From the NCBI RefSeq assembly GCF_000003605.2, contig NW_003141324.1, positions 48,659 through 75,360 of the forward strand: 26,702 nucleotides of DNA, in the 5' to 3' direction. Shown here in pieces: positions 1 to 11,700 of this stretch. The stretch comes from Saccoglossus kowalevskii (taxonomy: Eukaryota > Hemichordata > Enteropneusta > Harrimaniidae). Positions within the stretch are counted from its first letter, which is position 1; each line of letters starts with the position of its first letter. A program made the translations under genes and the position numbers. A model generated the notes under the pieces. It was not told the origin of the DNA, did not search any database, and saw nothing but the letters and a program-made list of their open reading frames with translations.

Positions 1-1206
1 CAGAGATTAGGATGCATTTAGATGTTTCGAAACAAAAAGTCACGATTGTAATAATGACGTTGAGACAAAATTAGATATCTGAGGATAAACGCTGGTGATC
101 GTTGATCAAATCAAGGTCAAAGGTTTATTCCTCACAGCATGTTATTAAAAAATCTACTTGAACATGCCTGTGTTGCTATCGATAGTAAGCAGCAGCTCGA
201 AGGTATTTACAAATACTGTAGCAAGGCTTTCGGCAAAGTAGACCAAGCTTTGTTGATTAATAAATCGTATGTTTTGACATTGATTCTAATACTTTGACTT
301 GGCTACAAAGCCAGATGGGATTATATCAACATGGCTCACTGTCAAGTTCTCTATATTAATAATGGCATGCCTCTAATTGGACATGACCAGTTTTGTTGTT
401 TTGCTAATGACTGTAATTTGGTCGGACAAAATATTGTCGACTGTCATTTTTAATATAGTTCAGTAAATCAACTTGTACAGTGGTCATCACATTAAAAAAG
501 ACATCAATCAAGTATGATCATCACGTCGGCAACTGCACACTTAATCCAATTGCCCCAAATGAAAAATGTAGATTCCATTATAAACGCAAAACTCAACTTT
601 ATTCACCATGCTGATTGAATAGTAGGTAGAGCCAATTTTGTCATTGATTGTATTATTAAGGTAGAATTTTAAGTCAATTGATAAGATAGCTACTCTCCGT
701 TTACTTATAATAACTTACATCGATACATATTGTGATATTTCTTCGTACTCACCAACTTATATATGTATGTGTCCAGGGCTGTGAACTGTATTCCATCAAA
801 CACATTAAGAGTTGTAGTAATGGAGCAAAACACTCAAAAACAATTATACAAAATACATTTCTCACACTTCTCTTGAATATTGTTTTATTGTTATAACATA
901 GTTGGACTAATTGAATAGCCGAGTTTGTGTTCTTTGGTTGGTGTCGTGTGCATAACAATGTCGATCTCGTAAAGCAGGAAGAATACACATAGTGACATAG
1001 GCACATATGTTACTACTATACAAGCTTCAATTTTTGGACCAAACATGGATAATAATTCCTACATACAGCAAGAAAGATTGTAATATGTAACTGTCCCACG
1101 AACGACTGGTTATGACATAGGTCAGCCTGTTTTTGTGAATATGTTTTCGGTAATTTGACAACTAAATAAGTCAAACCCGTCTATTTGCCAACCCAATTCT
1201 AGACCA
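1..1206. other. Downstream flank, nothing recognised
   Basis: AT-rich sequence below the PARP14-like gene. Short open frames (for example 749-1006 and 1122-1322, minus) show no family resemblance and no splice context. Part may be 3' UTR if a distal poly(A) site is used. Confidence 0.6.
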
Positions 1207-1212
1207 TTTATT
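1207..1212 (-). terminator. Candidate poly(A) signal
   Basis: AATAAA on the minus strand (TTTATT on plus), about 285 nt after the stop codon and the first such hexamer downstream of it. Further copies lie at about 884, 603 and 124, so the true 3' end is uncertain. Confidence 0.4.
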
Positions 1213-1497
1213 GTAAAAGTGTTACAATACATCAATCTTATGCAAATGACAATTTGACGCGCTGACTCGACGTCCCCTTGTAAACCATTATGTTCAATAA
1301 AAAGAACAATTAACCCAGTCAAATCACATGAAAGCCTTGGAATCCGATATTGTAATATATTGTAGCGATATATTTTTAAAATAAACTTTTAGTCGAATAA
1401 CAGCAACATTACACATAATATCTGATTAACATCTAGTTGTTCATCTATAAATTGGTTATTGTATTTCAAATTAGTAATTGTATAATAATGACCTTGG

Positions 1498-2787
1498 TTA
1501 CTGAAATGTGATTAAATATTCTGGATAAGCCATTGCATCATTGAACACAACAAACATGTCAGGATTTTGCATATTATCCACTACGCTATCGTACTTGTCA
1601 TTTTTTGTTCTTGCTGGTGGAACTATCATTTTTCCATTTCCTTGTGTATACTCTCCAGTGATGACAGCAGCCTGATACATATATTTATTTCCACCAGCCT
1701 CGGCAGCGGCGTAACTCGTTGAATAACCAGAATTTACAGCAAAGTAAGTTCCCTTTCCATACGCCGTAGCTGCAAATAAACGAATAGCTGCCGATGAGTT
1801 TTAATATTTGAATATTAAATTTGAATATCACACTCGGAAATGTTGTTATAGAAGTTCCAAAACAAGCAGGACGTCGTCGGCTTTTAGTATTTGTTCTTTT
1901 ACGAAAATGAGCGAAATATTGCGATAGAAAACTATTTTGTTGTCGATAAACATCACATTCGTTACAAAGTGGCGAACGTTTGCAAGGTTGCTGAGTTGAG
2001 TGTTACAGGTTGCGCTCTGTAGTTTGGAATAAAGCCCAAATACGAAGAGATTTGACTTGATCCTAGTAGTCACGCCAAGGTTAGGAATCAAACTCGTAAA
2101 TGGTACATGTGTATATAAGTCTCGCAATGAAGTAGTTTTATTGGCCGAGTAAAAATAACACCAAGGTAAACAAATTTCGTTCTATCTATTACCACGAAAT
2201 AGTGTAGTTAAAGTTAAAATATTGGGAATACACATATATCACAATTGCTTATCTTATATATGTTGATACATATCTTACCATTTTTGCCGGCGAAGCTTCT
2301 ATTGAAGCCCGCAGTGTTAATTTCCAGAATAGTGTCTGCGCTTGTGCCATGAAACAACTTTCGTTCAATTTGTGATCCTTTGGGGTTCTTCAGTTCAACA
2401 GATTGTTTCAGAACAGCATATGATCGATACAGTCTTGGGTTTTGAATACGTTCGATCTTTTGAAAGACAAATATACTTATTTATAACTTCAATGGTTCTA
2501 AAATTGTACAAATGCTTTTGATAAAAATAACAGTAAGCTTAATAATCGAACAAATACATGATGAGAAATACATTTTATGAATTGTCACGGATCTCAAAAA
2601 GCATTAAAAACAGTCACCCAGTAAAATACACTTACTTTAACAGTTTGTTTTAGTTTGTAATTTTGAAGTGATTTTTTGAAGTACGACTCCACAGTTTTAA
2701 ATTCTGTTGATGTTCTGTCCACGTCCACGGCTATGAAGATGTCTTTATCGTTCATCCCAGCCCAATTGTGAGGTAGTGAGACCCCGG
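1498..2787 (-). CDS. Exons 26-28: PARP catalytic (ADP-ribosyltransferase) domain
   Basis: C-terminal part of the PARP14-like gene, residues about 2265-2464. Exon 26 (2787-2636) begins GVSLPHNWAGMNDKDIFIAV, the usual PARP14 catalytic-domain entry. Exon 27 (2456-2279) holds LFHGTSADTILEINTAGFNR, including the NAD-binding His. Exon 28 (1769-1498) holds YGKGTYFAVNSGYS with the second triad residue Tyr, and MFVVFNDAMAYPEYLITFQ at the end. The residue aligned with Glu988 of PARP1 appears to be Met (NPDMF), so the triad reads H-Y-M; human PARP14 has Leu. Loss of Glu predicts mono- rather than poly-ADP-ribosylation. The domain is complete, with the stop TAA shortly after PEYLITF as in PARP14. Confidence 0.93.
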
Positions 2788-5700
2788 CTGTACGAAAGAA
2801 ACACACAAAATAGTTTAATTCACTTATTTATATATATTGTTCACTCGTCAATCTCCTCTCCATTGGGGTCAATCCCTAGGATCGCACAATCAAATATTGA
2901 AACATTATTATTAATTTTGTTCACACTATTTTTTCATTGGAATTTGAAAGGAAATATAAAATTGATGTGAAATAAAGACTTTTTGGGGTTTTAGGGGTCG
3001 GGATTCTCGATATTAAGTGTATTTATTTAAGTGCATTCAGACTGACTACATCACAACATCTTTATCCAATATTCTGTTTGTGTTACTAACAATAATCGGG
3101 AAGCAATCCAAAATATGGAAAGGTTGTGGAATTGACTGCATCTCTCACATTCTTATGGTTTTACACTTCTTTCTGCCATACCTCAATTGAATAATATCAA
3201 CCAAGCTCCCAACCAATCAGCAATAGTTTGATTATGTGATTTGTTATGCTGATAACATGTTTTGGATCTAGCACAACACTCTGCACGATGTTGACACATG
3301 TCGAATTTCGATACGATTACTTGGTTACCAAGTTGGTTACCCAGATCAGGATTATTCTGATCTTGAGACAATATAATCACCTGCTTTCAGTTGTCTTCTT
3401 ACACTGACTGAAGAATTATCACTGATATCCACCTCACTCATGGTCTTGAAATCCAATCTGTATGTTCTACTACCATCTTGAAATTCGACAACATCTTTCG
3501 TGTCTAAATATGCACTCTCAATAATGCCTGTAATTATCTCATCGTATTCAACAAAATCACTGTTATTATCTTCATATAGCCACTTCACTGTTTTGGCCAG
3601 ATGTTTTAAATTGTGTTCGTAACGTTCATCACGTTCTTCGCGTAGTTTTCTCTCTTTAATCTTATCTAGAATTGCTGTTGTCTCTTCTTGGACAGCTACT
3701 ACATCTTGTAGAGAACCATATATTCGCAATTCAGTAAGAGCATCATCAATGACTCTTTCTATCTTAACCTGTATATAAATAAAAGGTTTTTGAGTTATTT
3801 CGTTTTATTCTGTGTGTAAAATGTTCCAATGAAGGACTGTTCAGAAATATAAATATGGTTATGGAGGTCACTTACTTGTAGACCTTCTGCATAGGTTTGT
3901 AAATGTAACATATCTTCTGATGTGAGGTCTTTAACGTTTGCATCTCGAATTGACTGCAATTGAACATATTTGTGTTAGCCTACACTATAGCACACACTAG
4001 ATATGCAATCGTTCACCATATTATGACAGTTGTACTGTGGACACAGTTCCTAGCACAGTACTATGTATTATATATAATGTAAATATATGAGCTTGACACA
4101 AAAATCCCGATTTTGTAATCACTTGCAGATGGGAGTGTTCACCTTCTAATATCCAAATCAAAACAAAAACAATAATAAAATGACATTCAAATGTCAGTTA
4201 ATGTGGACAAATACGGGTTTTGATTCTATTTTAAGAAAAACATTTCAATTTACAAATTGAGCAACTAAGTATTTATCATATCTTAGTATCGGAAATCAGT
4301 TATATTCAATGCATCTGAAACATGTAGATAATCAATCAATGCCTTTTCTCTGTATTCGCCTTGGAGTTGTTCTTCAATCTTTTTAATTGCATGATCAATA
4401 ACATCCCCAGACTCAGCATAGATATCCAGTGTAATGTTATCCCACTTGGTGTCCTTGCCACTGTCCCCAGCACGTTCCGTCTTCGTGGGCAAGTATGTCT
4501 TTTTCCTGACGTGCGTCTTACCAGAACCAAACATATAACCGAATCCGCCTAGTCAATGTGAAAAGTCACAAATTAATCATGTATTACAAATTTAATTAAT
4601 ATTTTGTTGCATATAAAACACTTTAATTTATAAGAACTCTGCGTTTGTGTCCTATTTTTAATAGAAAATGGGGCACTGGTGTACCAAATGAGTCACCTCA
4701 AATACTACATCAGGTTGCATGTCCTTAGTGATACGTGATTATATTCTATATGTCATGCACATGTCAAGTGTATACTAGGGTTGTTTTTATCATGTGAATG
4801 ACGTGTTACTGGCACAAACACAATAAAGTAGTACAAGAATATAATCTCAACTATATAATACTAAGTGGTATATACTCACTAATCATTCTTCTCAATGCGC
4901 CCCTTGTACTCGTTGGCCCCTTGTACGATTGTACAATTGAATTCATCACCTGCTGATATTCAGCCACCATTGCTTGTTGAAATATTGCGAGACGAATATA
5001 GTTCAATGACTGGGGATTATACTGCAATTGGAAATCTTGTACTGCCTCAAAAGTTGTTTTAGCTGCTTGTTTGGCACTTATACCAAGGCCACCTGAAAAC
5101 AATATATTGTACATGTATGTAGATGTCACTCATCCTAATACACAGTATTTCCCCTGCATTACAATTTCTAAAATTACCAGACTGTGGACATTTGATTTCT
5201 AAATGAATCAAAACTACTTTATCACTCACCTGTTCCTATTGCAGGCATTGCAATCGATTTCAGACCATTCTGCTCAGCATACTGCAACATATTAATGATA
5301 CTGGTTTTTAAATCTTTATATGGTACAACCATGTGAATAATCTTTCGGCATTGTAGCTTTCCTGCATTAGTGATTACAACAGTGTCATCTTGCTGTTCAC
5401 CTGTACAAGTAATGACAGTTATAGAGATTGGTGATGAAATTTATACTAGATTTAATTTAGAAGAACTATGTCTGCTATGTCACTATGCAATATTAGCAAC
5501 AGCTGTGACACCAACGAGGTTACTAACAAGAGAAGTATAATAATGATGTCAATATTACCTAACGTCTGACATTCGTCTTGTATTGATTTTCCGCCTGCAG
5601 CTAGAATAGCTTTGGATACAACACCTATCAATAAACAAACTAGTATTCATTGGGTATATATTACACGACAATGCGACAGTCACCAACATTTCAATATACA

Positions 5701-8700
5701 ACTGAATCACATGATGTGTGACATAATTATATTAATTAAATGTTGTTTTGTCATTATTATTAATTCCGATAATGAAAGCGTTTTCAGCTAACCCCATGTC
5801 ATGTTCATCTCGCTATTTGTGTTATTCACAATGGCATCTGTAGATTCTGAAGTAATATCTCCTTGTACCACATCAACGCGAATAGAACCAAACATATTGT
5901 CTTTAGATGGCGTGCCTTTAATATCTAAAGATATAAAAACATTAATAGATTAATTTGTCAGATAGATATATAACATATATACATACTTGCATCTAGGTGT
6001 ATACACTTACCGGATGTAGCTTCCACCGTTTCTTTTGCTAGTTCTGGTGACGTCACTGCCATTTCAGCCATAACATCATGATACACAGACAGCATTTGAG
6101 CTTGGAAGATTACTAGTCTTATGCGTTTCATATTTTTTGGGTTCGTTTGTTTGAAATCTTTTATGGCTGAAAACGTTTTAGTTGCTCCATCTTTTGGAGA
6201 AAGTCCTAATCCACCTGAAAGGATAAATGAAAATGTTTGTTTCACTTTGAAATGTGAAAGATAAGATATATAGTCTTGAAGTGACAAGTGCTGAAAACAT
6301 TCACTTGAGTGTGTGTGCAGTATTTATTTTTACCACATTTATCATGCAATATCAGTGACATAAAGCCATGTTATATTTTCCATACAACCCCTGATCGGCA
6401 ATCTTGATTAGTCCTTATATGTCATTTGAGATTGTGACATCATCGACTGGTCATCTCCGAGACATACATGTATAAGTAAGTATACATGTATAAGTAAGTT
6501 TTCATTCATATTTGAGAAATTCGTTGTTTCTAATTCTCTAGCCTTACATAGGCAGAACACAAGATTTGTTTTTCCAATGGGATGCCACTACAGGGGCCGA
6601 TTCACTGTTGAAACGCTTCAAGGCCGCTAATATAACTACCCCAATTAAAAGTATTTAAAATGTTGGCAATGCGCCTATAACAGTAAATACATTGATGAAT
6701 CCAAAATTAAATTACTTGTTTAATCGCAAGCAAAAAACTGGCTACAAAGTATATGCAAATGACTAGGAAGCGCTAAGAAGCCTGGGACGCGCTCACGCAA
6801 ATAATGACTCTGATATTAGTTGCTGTTTGTGAAACAGCTGGAAATACATACATGTGACCTGTGATATCAGATTTATTAAACTCGTGTCTTAATTTTATAA
6901 TGTATTCATTGCCAAAGGCTTGAACATATAAAATCAATCAACTCGTTTAATCTGATATCATGGGTCACTCATTGGACAACCTCTCTATATGGTATATATC
7001 CAAAACGTAAATTAAACAAACACATAGTTTTATGAAGTGTTATGGCCCTTCTAATGTTACTGAGAGGATAGGCGTTGTTGTTTATTAGGCATATTATATT
7101 GACCTATAAGGGTTAGGATTATATATCTATAGTAATAAGGCTATTAGAGAATACCCCCAAATTAAGCACCCAGGCAGTACAATAAGGCTACGTTTTGGTC
7201 TGATGAAGTAACAATCTTCTACATTATTAGAAATCAACACAGTGGATATACCTGTTCCTATGGCGGGTATTGAGATTGATGTCAGTCCCTTTTGGTCGGC
7301 GAATACTAACATCTTCTTAATGCTGTGTTGTAAACTTGGATATGGTGTGACCATGTGAACAATCTTCTTACATTTCAGTTTGCCGGCATTCGTGATTACT
7401 ACTGTATCCTCACTTTGTTTGCCTGCAATGTAAGATCAACACAATGTGAATATGTCAAATTTCTATAATAAATTGGAATATAACCTCGCAATAACTCATA
7501 TGATTCGAACTTACCAAGTTGTTTACACTCATCTTGGATTGTCGTTCCAGCTGCTGCAAGAACCGCCTTAGATATTACACCTATTTATGATAGAAAGATG
7601 GGCACATTACATAAATATTATCTTAATGGGATCACAATTGTCAAAATATTTGATAATAATAAGCCTAATTTACTTGCCCCAGGAAAGGTCAAGGTCAACT
7701 GTCGTACTGTTAACAATAGCTTCAGTTGCCTCAGTTATAATATCTCCCTGTAATACATCTATGAATATAGGTCCAACTTTCATGTGCCACTCAGAAGTGC
7801 CTTTCTTCAGATCAGTAAACTCATTTCCTGTGTAATTAAATTCAATTTTATTGACCAATTATTATGGAAAACAATTAAGCTTTTGTACGTGTTGTTTTCT
7901 ACGAATGTTGTAGTGAATCAAATCTGAATACAGTAGTCACCGATAGACTAGCTAAGTGAAGAGACCTTAATTTAATCATTTGAGCTGTGATTTTAAACAC
8001 TGACCCATATTAGTAGATGTTGTTTCAGTAGCTAACGGTGACTCTACAATTTTTCGCCTATGTCGTGTCTTTGACGGTTCTTCTTCCTTCGTAGTGGTGA
8101 TGTTGTTGCACTCTTGCTCGAATGCCTAAATAGAAAGAAATTCAGTACACTATAACACAATGCTACGTGTTTGACGCAATGCCATATTGATTAAGGGTCA
8201 TAACTGAGACGAAAATAACTATACATTGAGAGGAAAATAAATTATACTTTTGTTTCTTTTTAGGTGATTATCACTGTGATGGTGCTTACTTTTATGGTGG
8301 GCTGATCTTTGTCATATACGACAAAGCTTATAGTGTTTAGCGAACTTGTTGAATATTTTGTACTAAACGTTTTGACTTCTTCATACATGATTTTCGCAGT
8401 GACATCACGTGGGAATTTGCGCCCTCCCGTGCCGATAGCAGGAAATGCTATAGACGTCATTCCTGACTGATGGGCTTTCATTAAACACTTCTGAAGTACG
8501 TTTCTTAGGAACTGTAATAAAAAATAAAATGGAATTATTTTTATATGAACAACTTTAGTTCCTGGAATTTGAACGTTCTCTCATAATACTACTGTGACGT
8601 TTTGGGACCACTTTATTGCATGCGTCAGAATACATACTTTTGTAATGGTGTTATATGACACCTGATCACCCGAGTGTATTGATATGTAAAAAGTAGTATG

Positions 8701-11700
8701 GGTGGTGTCAGGCTGAAAATGGCGGAATAAACAAGAAGTTAAGTTTGAAAGCTCTCTGGTTTCTTTAATGTTTTGTGTGTTCCTGAGTCAATACATCACA
8801 TTTGGTGGCAGAGAATGGATTTGGTAAAGAAGGCGAGTACCAGCACTATAATAACGGACCCTGAACTACTGAATTTCCGCTGGTAAAAGAAAACAAGAAA
8901 CGTAAAGTTACAGAAGACGACAGTCACATGTTTTCAGAAGTTACCGAAGCAGACGATTTCGACAGGACGTCAAAGTCGTGAGTTATTAAAGATAACGATA
9001 AAATAATCGGTTATTGAGAGCTGAAAGGAGAGCTGAACTGACATTAACAAATGATTCGAAGTTCATATTAACTGTCATTGATTTAAGTTGTGGCGTGAAT
9101 TTGAAACAGATTTACCGCGTGATGTAGACTGTACTGTTCGTGTAACATATACTGTAAGCTGAGTAGTGGCAGCTGTAGACCACGTCAGTGACAATAATTT
9201 TCACATTAACGAGGAATTGATACCGTATGTTCCTGTCAAGGGCAAGTTGTTCTCTGAGTTGACTTTCGTCGTATATCTTCAGTGAAAGACATTTTTAGGT
9301 TGTGTGAGTACCGGCCTTGGGTCGTCGTTCTACTAACTGTTGAACTCTTAAAACGTTGTCAGTCCAATGAGTAAATTCACTAGAACTGTTAACTGTTGAT
9401 TAGTAGATATGTTTGAAGTTGTAATTGTGAATTTAGACACATTTTTAGATTTTGAATAAGACTAGAACTGCGATCTCCGTTCAAATTACGTTAGACTTGT
9501 AAGACCCTCTGCAGTGACTAGTACAAGTTTGTGAAATTGAAAACTCCAGACAAGACTTTCAAGTTGAAGAGTGGTGAAGAAAATTAAAGTTAAAGATTGA
9601 TGATAGAGAGAAGACTACAGGTTGAAGAATACTGTGAACTGATAAGTTCTGTTAACATTTTATTGTAATCGTATTTGATTTATCATTGCTAATGTTCTAA
9701 ATAACTGAGTTGAGTGTTATAACAGTGATGATTTGTGTCAGGTTATTATAAATATATTTGTAGTGTGTTTGCTGAAATATGATAATATAATAGTTATATT
9801 ACTTGTGTACTTTCAGTGATACTTGTGTATACATGTTTTGATTGTTATACTTATTCAGTGGTGATAATTATTTACTGAATTACTTGTATATTTTTAACTG
9901 ATTTTCAATGCAATTCTTTGCATATTTTTGCAGAGTTGTTTGAGTGAGCTTGTATAGTTTCGTATGTTTGACATGTACTTTCCTCGTGATTTGAGAACTT
10001 GAATTGTACTTTTTGTTCATTCATACCGGTTCTGCATATTGTTTACTGGGTTGCTATAAGGTGTAACCTCGTGTTAAAATTGATAACGAACTAAACAATT
10101 GTGAACTAGGATTTAGTCTCATTGTGCAAATATTTTGTGAACATACTCTGAGTAGACTGTTACTGTTAGTATTTGCGAATTATGTTAATATTCAGTATTT
10201 AGTACTGTGGGTATACTGTATAGATATTTAGTGTAGGTAGCTTGCATATAGTTTTAGCTATTAGTTAGAGTGGACTAGTTGAATTTCCCTTTCACTTTCT
10301 GTCTTAGATAATCTCGTAGGTGTACTGACAGCTAAGATGGCAGCACGTCAAGATGATGAGCAGGATGTGGCTGAAGCTTTAATACAACTTGGTGAACAGA
10401 ATCCTGATCCAGCGGTACAACCACCTGGTGTACAGAATCAATAAGAGTGGCTACTCGAGTGAGAGCGACATGAGCATGATTTGCGTATCAGACAGCTGGA
10501 AGAAAGACAAGAACGTCAGCGACACGAATTTCAACTAGAACTTTTAAGATTACAAACAGAACTTCTCAAAGATACAAAGACAGAGTATAAAGGACCAAAA
10601 GTGCCTAAGTTTGAAGAAGGTGAGGATATAGACGCATACCTAAGAACTTTTGAAAAGTTAGCTAATGTATATGAGTGGCCAGAAACCACATGGGCTACTC
10701 GTCTAGCAGCACTTCTGTCAGGAAAGGCTCTTGATGCATACTCTAAAATTCCTTATCCAAAAAGTGAAGACTATAAGGAAGTTCGTAAAGCGATTTTAAA
10801 ACGATATGAACTTACTGGTGAGGCATATCATGTGAAATTCAGAACCACCAGAAAGCAGAAAAATGATTTATATGGTGAATGGAGAAATGTAATCTCTGGA
10901 TACTTGGATCATTGCTTGGAAGCTCAGGGAGTAGATAGTTTTGAGTAAATGAAAGACTGGATCCTGATGGAACAACTGTTGGAAGAGACCCCTCCATATC
11001 TGCAAGTTTGGCTTAGAGAAAGGAAGCCTAAAATTACTGATGACTTAGTCGAGATGGCAGATCACTATTTGGAAACCCACAAGAAACAAGAACGCAGCAA
11101 TTGGCGTTTCAATGATAACAAGAAAACAGACAATCAACAAACAGATAAGTCAACTGAACAAACACAAGCAAAACCAAAGCCCATTCTTACATATTATACT
11201 TTTCATAAACCAGGACATAAAACAAATGCCTGTCCTAATAAGAAAAATGGTGCAGAACGTCAGAAAGCGTTGCGTTGTCATCCGCAGAAGTTAGTTCCAA
11301 ATGCCAAAGAGCATGTAAAGACAAAACAGAGAGGTAACCGACATAGACACCCAGGAGAAGTGGATGGTCAAGCAGTCAGTATATTAAGAGACACTGGATG
11401 TGATCAAACGATTGTTCACTCTGCTTTTGTATCCCATGAAGTTTATCTAGTAGATCAGTTTGTAAACATAGAATTTGCTGATGGTAGTTCCAAAGTACTA
11501 CCAATGGCTGTTGTTAGTGTAAAGAGTGTTTGCTATGATGGAAAAATTTTTGCTGCTGTATTAGAAACTCTGCCTGAAGACATACTACTCAGAAACGACA
11601 TTGAGGAAACAGATGACTAATGGTGCTCGCGTGCACTACTGGTAACGCGTAGTCAGGCGCGGCGACAAAAAGAAAGATTGCGTGAGAAACTGATTGACGT

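Noticed and set aside
1846-2127. Minus-strand 93-codon open frame between the last two exons
   Set aside because: Exons 27 and 28 join exactly in phase (KN-A-TAYGKGTYF), so this is intron sequence.
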